Shown piece after piece: positions 16,631 to 25,100 of a DNA stretch of 61,347 nt (within the stretch, counting starts at the first letter, position 1; every line of letters starts with the position of its first letter). A program made the translations under genes and the position numbers. Below the pieces are notes generated by a model, which searched no databases, was not told where the DNA came from, and worked only from the letters and a program-made list of their open reading frames with translations. Origin of the DNA: Rhodospirillum sp. UBA1311 (GTDB taxonomy: Bacteria; Pseudomonadota; Alphaproteobacteria; Rhodospirillales; Rhodospirillaceae); NCBI GenBank assembly GCA_002307145.1, contig DBTR01000011.1, positions 11,004-72,350 of the forward strand, read 5' to 3'.

Positions 16631-18049
16631 TCAGCGACCGGCGTTGTCCATTTCGTAGCCCGGCTGACGGGTGACGAAGGGCGCGGTGCGCTCGGGTTCG
16701 ACACCCGCGCCGGTACGCGCGGACGCAGTCGCTTCCTGCGGCGGAGTGATGCCGAAGGTCTTGTTGAGGTCGCCGATCGCCGCGAGGGTGCGATAGACTG
16801 AATATTCGTAGGCGTACTGGGCGGTCACGGCGCGGGTGCGCGCGGTGAACAGCTCGTTCTCGGAATCGAGAAGATCGAGCAGGGTACGCTGATTGATCGA
16901 GAATTCCTGCCGGTAGGACGAAACGACCTGGGAATTCGCCACGACCTGCTGGTTCAGCACATCAGAGCGCATCTGCGCGGCTTCCATGGCAGACCAGGAA
17001 TCACGAACTTCCTTGGCGACCGCACGTTCGAGACGAACGACCGCCGACCGCGCCTGCGAAACCCGCTCGGCAGTCTCCATGCGGAGGTTCTGGTCGATGT
17101 TGCCGCGGTAGAGGTTGTAGCGCATCTGCACCATCGCCGAAGCGTCGCTGTCTTCGCCTCGAACGCCGTCGATGTTACGGTTCCACGAGGTCGAGCCGAC
17201 CAGGGAAACCTTCGGCCAGAAGCCGGCCTGCGCGCCGCGATGCACGGCCTCGGCTTCGTCGAGATCGGCGCCTGCGGCTTCGAGGGTCGGGCTGCTGTGA
17301 AGCGCGATGCGGACTGCGTCGTTGACGTTCTGCGGCAGCGCGTCGACCGGCAGGTTGGAGTGCTCCAAGCCTTCCGGCATTTCATTGATGATCTGGATGT
17401 AGACGGTGTGCGAATCCCGGAGATCCTTGCGCGCCTGGACCAGGGCTTCCTCGGACGCGGAATAGCGCGAGGTCGCCTGTTGCAAATCGCCCGAACCGCT
17501 CTGCCCGCCGCGAACGCGGTCGCGAACCATGCCGGAGAGGCCCCGGTGAGTGTCGAGGTTGTCTTCGGCGAGTTTCACCAGTTCGATGTTGCGCAGCACG
17601 TTGAGGTAGGCTTCCGCCGCATTAGCGGCGATCGCTTCCGAGCGCTCCATCACGCGACTGGCGGCGGCGTCGACGCGGGCGGCCGAACGCTCGACTGCGG
17701 ACTCGCGGTTGAAGCCATCGAACAGCACCAGGGAGAGGCTGGCGGAGCTTTCGTAGCGCGGCATCGTCTCGCCATCGGGCGCGGACGAATTGCGGCTCCA
17801 TTCCGGACCCGCGCCAGCAGCGAGGTCAACGCTCGGAAGATAAAGACCGCGCTGTTGCTTCAGCTCGTATTCCTGGGCGCGACGGTTGGCCTTGGCCTCG
17901 TCGATCGACGGGAAGGTCGAAACGGCGGTCTTGACCGCTTCGGTCAGGGTTACGGCGTACGCCGGAGAAGCGGTCATCCCACCGAGCGCGGTGAGACCGA
18001 GCAAAACCGCGGCAAAACGGCTCCGGCCTCGACGAATCGAACACATCAT
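16631..18049 (-). CDS. tolC: TolC-family outer membrane channel of the type I secretion system
   Basis: A 472-residue outer-membrane efflux protein. Signal peptide about 1-31 (AAVLLGLTALGG, cleavage near AYA). The two repeated TolC halves are visible: TLTEAVKTAVSTFPSIDEA at the start and NVNDAVRIALHSSPTLEAA near residue 250, each followed by long coiled-coil helices. The family signature near the C-terminus, EFSINQRTLLDLLDSENELF, matches the type I secretion TolC subgroup. It completes the channel with the ABC and HlyD proteins, although it sits on the opposite strand. Start chosen at the first of two ATGs, 9 bases after GGGGGGAA. The 70 bases to the LuxR gene upstream end hold nothing evident. 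Confidence 0.9.
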   Translation of the reverse strand: MMCSIRRGRSRFAAVLLGLTALGGMTASPAYAVTLTEAVKTAVSTFPSIDEAKANRRAQEYELKQQRGLYLPSVDLAAGAGPEWSRNSSAPDGETMPRYESSASLSLVLFDGFNRESAVERSAARVDAAASRVMERSEAIAANAAEAYLNVLRNIELVKLAEDNLDTHRGLSGMVRDRVRGGQSGSGDLQQATSRYSASEEALVQARKDLRDSHTVYIQIINEMPEGLEHSNLPVDALPQNVNDAVRIALHSSPTLEAAGADLDEAEAVHRGAQAGFWPKVSLVGSTSWNRNIDGVRGEDSDASAMVQMRYNLYRGNIDQNLRMETAERVSQARSAVVRLERAVAKEVRDSWSAMEAAQMRSDVLNQQVVANSQVVSSYRQEFSINQRTLLDLLDSENELFTARTRAVTAQYAYEYSVYRTLAAIGDLNKTFGITPPQEATASARTGAGVEPERTAPFVTRQPGYEMDNAGR

Positions 18050-18217
18050 AACTGTATTCCCCCCAGGTTTCGGACATCGGTTTGTTGGCACAGCGTCGCG
18101 CCGCGCGAAATCTCGCAGGAAACTCGATTGTCTACGGCTAGCAGACATTTGAACCTACGTCAGTTATCGCACCGACAAGGCCCGATTGTCATGTGGATTT
18201 CGACGACTTTCTCGCCT

Positions 18218-19114
18218 TTAAGGCGATTTTTGCGATACCTCTCCCCGCAAAGCGTAAATTCGCTGCATCGTCTGCTGGATATTGAGCCTGGACAATGCGG
18301 AACCGTTACGTACGAGGGTAAGCAGCGCACGGCGCGCCGCCTCCGTCGAGGCGCTCGGCGACGGCATTTCCGGAACCTCTCCGGCAAACGCGGTGACAGG
18401 CACGACCGCGCTGAATACCTGGACATTCTCCCCACGGGTGCGGTGCACTTGCGCGCTATGGACACCGATCACTCGCAGGACGCTGCCGTCCACCACCAGC
18501 AACGGCGACCCCGATCCACCTTCGGGCACGACGCAATCATGGAAGATGAGATCGTCGGGGGAACTTTCAAGGATTCGGCAAGGCGGCGAAAGCTCGGGCG
18601 CGTAGGGCCGGTCGCGACGGTATCCCGCCTGGAGCGTGAGATCTCCGGGCGGGGGCAGGGGCGCATGCGAGAGCGGCAGCCACCCCGCGACGTTGCCGAT
18701 CGGTGCGTCGAGTTCGATCAATGCCCAGTCCTCGGGCACCGCGCTCAAGATGGGGTGACGATCGACGAACAGGATGCTCTGGTTGCGGATCACCCGCTTG
18801 GCCCGCGCCGTCGCCACCCATTTGCCGCGCAGATACCCGGCGACGAAGCTGATGTCGTCCACCGGCCACCATCGGTGATTGCGGAAATCGAAGACGCAAT
18901 GGGCTGCGGTCAACACCAGTGCCGGTCCGACAAGCGTGCCCGAGCAGTATGAGGTTCCGGCGGCGTTTACCCGGCCGAGCGCCGACCAGGGCCGTTCCGT
19001 CGCTTCGAGCGGACCGCGTTCGAGTGCGCCTGCCGTGCCGCTAGCGCAAAGTCCCGCCATCGCCAGCAGCAGGACGATCCCGGTACGCCAGCGGTGTTTT
19101 AATGGAATCGCCAC
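18218..19114 (-). CDS. Exported trypsin-like serine protease coupled to lapG
   Basis: A 298-residue S1-family protease with a signal peptide about 1-30 (TGIVLLLAMAGLCASG). The triad is intact: His72 in LTAAHC, Asp129 in PEDWALIELD and Ser201 in EGGSGSPLL; Cys57 and Cys73 are placed for the classical disulfide beside the histidine. It should act in the periplasm or outside the cell. The GTG start at 19114 has GAGGA 7 bases upstream and lies 16 bases inside the end of lapG, so the two genes are translationally coupled. That arrangement suggests a function in adhesin processing or in activation or turnover of the LapG partners, but no substrate can be named from sequence. The residues after 250 (Ala/Arg-rich tail) do not match the protease core. 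Confidence 0.85.
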   Translation of the reverse strand: MAIPLKHRWRTGIVLLLAMAGLCASGTAGALERGPLEATERPWSALGRVNAAGTSYCSGTLVGPALVLTAAHCVFDFRNHRWWPVDDISFVAGYLRGKWVATARAKRVIRNQSILFVDRHPILSAVPEDWALIELDAPIGNVAGWLPLSHAPLPPPGDLTLQAGYRRDRPYAPELSPPCRILESSPDDLIFHDCVVPEGGSGSPLLVVDGSVLRVIGVHSAQVHRTRGENVQVFSAVVPVTAFAGEVPEMPSPSASTEAARRALLTLVRNGSALSRLNIQQTMQRIYALRGEVSQKSP

Positions 19115-19743
19115 CAGCCATCCTCGTTGACCGCGTAGATCGGGCGGTAGTGTTTGATCCGGCGCGGATCGATCACCACTGCCAGCTGGTTGTCGAGAAT
19201 CACCATCTTCGCAGGTTCGGCTTCCACCGCGAGAATCGCGTGCACGAGATTCAGGTTCATGTCCTGCACCACCACCACCCGCATTTTTGCGATGTCCCAG
19301 CCGAGATCCCGCAATGTCATGTATTTGGCGATGGCGTAGTCCTCGCAATCGCCGTTCCTGGCAAAAAATTGCCCGGGGGTCTCCCAGTAGTCGGCGACGC
19401 CCCAGTTGATCGGGTCGACGATGTAGCGATGGTTATTGAAGAATGTGTTCACCGCATCGAGTTGGCGGTCCTTCGGCAACGCGCGCACGCTCTCGGTGAA
19501 CGTCTTCCACTCCTTATAATGGCAGCGGTTGAAGTTCGTCGTCGCACAGTTGCCGTTGGCGGCGGCGAGTTCGGCGAAATACCGCTCAAGAACGCCGGTC
19601 CACTTCGGAAACGGCCGGAGGTCGGTGAACGGAGTGTCGACCTTGCCGAACAGTTCGGCCCGCGCCGGCGTATTCGCCGCCGTAACCGCGAGAATCGCCG
19701 TCGCGCCGAAGATCGTTCCGCGCAGGATGCGCATTCCGCTCAT
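19099..19743 (-). CDS. lapG: LapG-type periplasmic cysteine protease (intact)
   Basis: A 214-residue bacterial transglutaminase-like cysteine proteinase with signal peptide 1-29 (cleavage near ARA). The catalytic residues are all present: Cys133 in NGDCEDYAIAKY, His168 in LVHAILAVE and Asp184 in VILDNQL; Asp132 and Glu134 are the expected calcium ligands. Known LapG cleaves giant adhesins at an Ala-Ala site in their retention domain, releasing them from the surface when c-di-GMP is low. A suitable adhesin with PAAG near residue 120 is encoded 2.4 kb away. The ATG at 19743 has GGGAG 5 bases upstream. It is divergent (133 bases) from the second HD-GYP-like receptor gene and overlaps the serine protease gene by 16 bases. 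Confidence 0.93.
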   Translation of the reverse strand: MSGMRILRGTIFGATAILAVTAANTPARAELFGKVDTPFTDLRPFPKWTGVLERYFAELAAANGNCATTNFNRCHYKEWKTFTESVRALPKDRQLDAVNTFFNNHRYIVDPINWGVADYWETPGQFFARNGDCEDYAIAKYMTLRDLGWDIAKMRVVVVQDMNLNLVHAILAVEAEPAKMVILDNQLAVVIDPRRIKHYRPIYAVNEDGWWRFH

Positions 19744-19876
19744 GGAAACTCCCAACCCGACCGCTGTTCTGCCGCGATGATAGCCGAAAGCGGGCGCCCT
19801 GCCACCCTTGGCTTTCACCGCCGGATCGGCAATACTTCCAAACGCATATGCCGCTTGGACGGCTGCGAGAGGGATC

Positions 19877-21988
19877 ATGGACGAGACGCCGGAACTGATG
19901 TCGCCGGAAGAGCTGGCGCTGGAACGTCGCGCCAAGCGCTCCACTCTTCTGTCGCTGGGTGCGGTTGCGCTCGCTGCGGCGGTGCTCGCCGGGCTTGCGT
20001 TCGTCTACGTACAGCGGGAGCGGGAACGCGACCTCGTGCAGTGGCAGGTTCGCCTGGGAATCGTTGCGGACAGTCGCGCCCTCGATATCGGCCGCTGGGT
20101 CGACGACCGCTTTGCGGTGCTGCGCGACATCGCGCAGAACCTCTCCGTCCAGCTCTACATGACCAATCTCGAACTCAATGCGCCTCAGGCCGACGCGGAC
20201 GCGGTCGAGGGGCAATATCTGCGCAACCTCATCAACGCCACCGCGATGCGCGAAGGCTTCCTTGCCCAAGGGCAGACGGCGGTGGACGCCAACGTTGCAC
20301 CGACCGGTGATTCGGGACTCGCGCTGCTCGACGCCAACCTCAAGCCGCTCGCGGTGACGCCCGGAATGCCGAACCTCCCGCCCGCGATGCAGGGCGCGAT
20401 CGCGCAGGCCGCCGCCGGCCATCCGGGATTGATGGACATGCGCATCGGTACCGGCGGCAAGCCGGTGATCGGCTTCGCGATGCCGGTCTACGCGGTGCAG
20501 GGCGATCCCGGGGTCTCCCCGGCGGTCGGTTTCGTCGTCGGCCTCCGGGTGGTGGGAGACACCTTCTTCGAACGCCTACGCCAGCCCGGCGACACGGTTC
20601 CGACCGCCGAGAATCTCCTGGTGCGCGAAACCGAAGGGATGATCGACTACATCTCGCCGCTCGCCGACGGCACCGCTCCGTTGAAGCGCCGCCTCGCGGC
20701 CAATACCCCCGATCTTTCCGCCGCATTCGCGATCCGGGATCCGGGCGACTTCGCCGAACGGCGCGACTATCGCGGGACCGTCGTGCTCGCCACCGGCCGC
20801 GCGGTGCCGCAAACCCCGTGGGTGGTGGAACGCAAGGTCGACCGCGACACCGCGCTCGCCGAAACCGACCGCCGCCTGTCGATCATGCTGACGGTGATCA
20901 TCGTCACTATCCTCGGCATCGCCGCCGGGGCGATCGCACTGTGGCGTCATGGTAGCTCGATTCGGGTGTCCAGACTGGCAATCCGCTACAAGGTCGCCTC
21001 CGAGTTGTTCGAGGGCCTGCTCCAGTTCGTGCGCACGATCACCGACAGCCAGCCTTCGCAGATCGTGGTTTCCGACGGGGCAGGGCGGATCAGCTTCGCC
21101 AATCGCCAGTTCGCCGAGGCCTGGGGCATCGCGGTCACCGCGACCAAGGGCAAGACCCTGGCGGACGTCATCGGACCGGCGCGGGCGAACCCGATCGAGG
21201 AGATCAACCGCCGCGTCCTCGCCACCGGAGCGAAGGAATCCCACGTCCACACCATCGAACGCGACGGCAACGCGCTGGTGTTCTCCAGCGAACACGTGCC
21301 GATCCCGGCCCGGCCGCGTCGAGCACCGGAGGTGCTGGTGGTGATGACCGACGTCACCGAACTCGACCGCGCACGGTCGCGCTCCGAAGCCGTGTTCGCC
21401 GAACTCATCGCGGCTCTCGTCGGTCTGGTCGACCGGCGCGATCCTTATGCGGCGCGGCAATCCGCCCGCGCCGCCGAAGTAAGCGCCGCGATCGCCACCG
21501 AAATGGGCCTCGACGAGGCGATGGTGGCGACGGCGCGCCGCGCGGGACAGCTGATGAACGTCGGTAAGATCACCGTTCCTCCGGAAATTCTCACCAAGAC
21601 CGGGCCGCTCACCGAATCCGAGCGCGAAGCCCTGGCGAATTCCCTGAACGTCAGCGCCGAAATCATCGCGAACGTACCTTTCCCAGGTCCGGTGGCGGAC
21701 ACCATCCGGCAGATCGCCGAACACTGGGATGGCACCGGGCCGCTCGGGCTGGAAGGCGAGGCGATCCTCGTCACTGCGCGCATCGTGGCGGTCGCGAACG
21801 CCTTCGTCGCGATGGTCAGCACCCGCGCCTATCGCGACGCGCTCGGATTCGACGAGGCTTGCGACGCGCTCCACGCGAAGGAGGAAACCGCCTTCGACCG
21901 TCGTCCGGTCTCCGCGCTGATCAACATCATCGACAATCGCGGCGGTGCCGAGCGTTGGGCTCACTTCCGCACGCCGCCAGCCGTCTGA
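19877..21988 (+). CDS. Membrane sensor with PAS and fully degenerate HD-GYP domain (receptor 2)
   Basis: A 703-residue protein: membrane segment about 24-47, periplasmic region about 48-337, second segment about 342-365, PAS domain about 390-500 (QIVVSDGAGRISFANRQFAEAW), and an HD-GYP-shaped domain about 505-690. Metal and catalytic positions are nearly all replaced: HSxR is Gln528-Ser, HD is Met560-Asn561, the middle His is absent (NSLNVSAEII), HHE reads AEH with one His616 left, GYP is Gly621-Pro622-Leu623, and the late Asp is Asn (VANAFVAM). It cannot be an HD-GYP phosphodiesterase. Start at 19877 follows GAGAGGG. Divergent placement from intact lapG and LapD-like topology suggest it is the receptor controlling LapG; this is inference. 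Confidence 0.85.
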   Translation: MDETPELMSPEELALERRAKRSTLLSLGAVALAAAVLAGLAFVYVQRERERDLVQWQVRLGIVADSRALDIGRWVDDRFAVLRDIAQNLSVQLYMTNLELNAPQADADAVEGQYLRNLINATAMREGFLAQGQTAVDANVAPTGDSGLALLDANLKPLAVTPGMPNLPPAMQGAIAQAAAGHPGLMDMRIGTGGKPVIGFAMPVYAVQGDPGVSPAVGFVVGLRVVGDTFFERLRQPGDTVPTAENLLVRETEGMIDYISPLADGTAPLKRRLAANTPDLSAAFAIRDPGDFAERRDYRGTVVLATGRAVPQTPWVVERKVDRDTALAETDRRLSIMLTVIIVTILGIAAGAIALWRHGSSIRVSRLAIRYKVASELFEGLLQFVRTITDSQPSQIVVSDGAGRISFANRQFAEAWGIAVTATKGKTLADVIGPARANPIEEINRRVLATGAKESHVHTIERDGNALVFSSEHVPIPARPRRAPEVLVVMTDVTELDRARSRSEAVFAELIAALVGLVDRRDPYAARQSARAAEVSAAIATEMGLDEAMVATARRAGQLMNVGKITVPPEILTKTGPLTESEREALANSLNVSAEIIANVPFPGPVADTIRQIAEHWDGTGPLGLEGEAILVTARIVAVANAFVAMVSTRAYRDALGFDEACDALHAKEETAFDRRPVSALINIIDNRGGAERWAHFRTPPAV

Positions 21989-21994
21989 TTGCCT

Positions 21995-22021
21995 CCCGGC
22001 CACGCCCCGCGCGCGGCCGGG
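21995..22021 (+). terminator. GC-rich hairpin after receptor 2
   Basis: CCCGGCC and GGCCGGG form a 7-bp stem with a 13-base loop just after the receptor 2 stop. There is no T run directly behind it, so it is a weak or factor-dependent terminator at best. The remaining 135 bases to the adhesin start hold no gene; an adhesin promoter is expected here but none is clear. Confidence 0.4.
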
Positions 22022-22156
22022 AATTGAAATCTCCAAAAAAATCGTAGGAATTTTCGTCGCCATAGCCCGTTTGGGTCATGTGGAGCCGGTCGAACTGTGC
22101 CTAACCTATTGGCTACATCGGGTTCCATCCATTTCCCGTCCGCTCCGGAGGCTTCC

Positions 22157-25100
22157 ATGGCTACGCAGAACACGCCGAACACGCCCACTCCGACTTCCGT
22201 CCAAGCTCCCGCCGCTCCGCCGGAAGGATACGACGCCGTCGTCGTGAAGATGCCTCCGCAGGGCGAGACGACCACCATTGCCGTGGTCCCTGGCACCGAA
22301 TACCAGATGGAAGCGCCGGACGTCAGCTTCGCCAAGGACGGCAACAACCTCGTAGCGCATGCGCCAGATGGCGGCACCGTCGTGTTCGAGGATTACTTCA
22401 CCTTCGCCTCCAGCGAACTCCCGCCGGCGCTGACCCTGGCCGACGGCGCAGTGATCCCGCAGGAACAGATCATGGCCGAGTTGGGCAACCCCGACCTCAA
22501 CGCGGCCGAACCCGCCGCGGGCCCGGGAGCGGGAGCGGGAGCCACCGGCGGCCTGAACGGCGGCGGCGCGGCGTTCGCCGCCTACGATCCCGGCGATATC
22601 GGCACCGGCCTTTCGACCCTCGACCTTCTCGGCAATCTCGATCTCGCCTTTGCGCCGCCGCCGCCGCTGGAGGACCCGGGCTTGATCGACTTCGCCGAAG
22701 GGACGCTGTCGATAGACATCACCACCAGCGTTGAAGTCGATGGAATCACCTACGCGGGCGCGTTCGAAGACAACATGCCGCACGGCAACGTCGGCGATTC
22801 GACGGTCGCGGTTCCGGTCCTGAACGTGGTCTTCACTCCGGCCGACGACGAAGTCGTCACCCAAACCACGCTCTCGGGCTTCCCGGTCGGCGTGCAACTG
22901 ACCCTGACCGACGGGACGGTGATCGACATCACCGCGCCGGACCAGCAGGTGGTGCTCGCGGGCGGGCTCGAAACCGGAATCCAGATCACTGCCTTGCCGC
23001 CGAATTCCGACGCCAACTTCGACGTCACCGCCGTGGTCGAGATCCAGGATACCTCTACCGGACTCCAGACCGCGTCCCTCACCGTCACCGGCACCGTCGT
23101 CGTCGACGCGGTGGCCGATCAGGCGGCCTTTGAAGTCGGCAACGTCACCGCCAACGAGGACAACGCCACCGCAACCGAAGGCCTTTACACCGACGGTCAA
23201 CCGCGCTTCGACGTGGGCTTCGCAGCGAACGCCACGGACACCGACGGCTCGGAAGAGATCGTCAGCGTTTCGATGACGATTTCGCAGCTCCAGACCACCG
23301 AGGGCGTCGGCTTCATGTGGAACGGCGCGGCGATCGCAAGCGGCGACCACATCGACGTTCCGGCGTCGATCTACGGCGGCGTGGGCGGCGAAACGGTTTC
23401 GATGCTGGTGACGATCACCACCGACCCGGAAACCGGCTCGATGGTCGTCACGCTGACCTCCGACGAGAGCGGTGCGGACGACGCCCAGATTCTGTCCGTT
23501 GATCTCGCAGGGCTGCAAGTCGTGCTTCCGCAGCATTCCGACGACGACTTCCATGTCGTCGCCTCGGTGACCACGAGCGAAACCAACCTCACCGACACCG
23601 AACTGACTCTCGACAACAACACCGCCACCCAGACGCATAGCTTCGACGTTGCGGTGCTTGCGGTGGCGGACGTCGCGACCGATCTCGGCGCGGCCTCGGC
23701 GACGATGTCCGGCGCCGCCCTGGTGGTGAGCGAAGACCACACCATCACCCCCACCTTCACGGCCAACTTCGCCGACAACGACGGCTCCGAAGTCCACACC
23801 TTGGTCCTGACCATTCCGGTGGGCTGGACTGTGGTCTCGGCGGGCGCCTGGACGCTCAATTCCGAAACCGGCAACTATGAACTGGACGTCACCTCGCTCG
23901 GCGAAAACGTCAGTGTTGCAGGGCCGGAACTCCAGCCGCCGACCGATTCCGACGTGGATTCGACCCTTACCCTGACTGCGATCAGCACCGAGACCACCCT
24001 CGACGGCGCGGCTGCGCTCGTCACCGCCGAGGCGACCGCAACCTATACCGTGATCGTCGATGCCGACGCCGACGAACCCAGCAACGTCACCGCCAGCGCC
24101 AGCCTCTCGGTTACGACCACGGAAGGCGAGTGCCAGGTGCGCAACGTTTCCGACTGGAAGGATGTCGGGATCAACGTCGCGGGCGTGGTCGTCACCTATT
24201 CCACGGTGCTCGGCAGCACCGCCGCCGATGCCGCGAGCAATCTGGTTCTCACCACCGCGCAGGGCGAAACTGCGGTTTCCCATGCGACCGGCTGGGGCGT
24301 CAACGAAGCGGGCGGCACCAACGTCCATGAAGTCGACAGCTTGACCTCCACCACGGATTCCGTGTCCGAAGCGATCAAGATGACCTTCGACAGCCCCGCG
24401 AGCAGCGTCACCGTCAATTTCGGCCTGCTCTTCGGTGGCCTGGGCTCGGATTGGCACCCGGAATCCACCAACGTCGAAAAGGCGATCATCCTCGCCTACG
24501 ACGCCGACGGCAAACTCGTCGCGACCGGTACGGTCACCGGCGACCAGGACGGCAAGGTCAGCTACACCCTCGATGCTCCGGAGGGGACGTCGATCAGCAC
24601 CGTCTACGTCGTCGCCACCAATTCCGCCGGTGAATCCAACTACTCCGACTTCATCGTCACCGGTGCAGGCTACACCCCGGCGACCGACACCGTGATCACC
24701 GAAGCCGCGACGGTGACGATCACCGCGTCCGCGACCTTTGGCGACGTGCTCGACGGATCGGAAGACCACTACATTCTCGTCGAGGTTCCGGCGGGCAGCA
24801 CCAATGTTACCGCCGATGGCGTGGCGGTCGTGACCTTCACCATCGGCGCGGGCGGCGATCCGGCATATCCGGGCGTCGCGGCGGGTACCTACGTCCAGGT
24901 CTTGGTGAACGATCAACTTGGAGCGGGGGACACCTCCGCCACCGTGCAGGTGAGCTTCACCGCGCCCAACGTCACCGAGAACACCTCCTATAGCCTCGAC
25001 ACCTACGGCATGGCGGTGGAAACCGTGCCGGCTTCGAGCGGTCTCGAAAACAGCACCGGAGATAACGTCGCGATCGTCGCGGGCAATACCGTCGTCGTCG

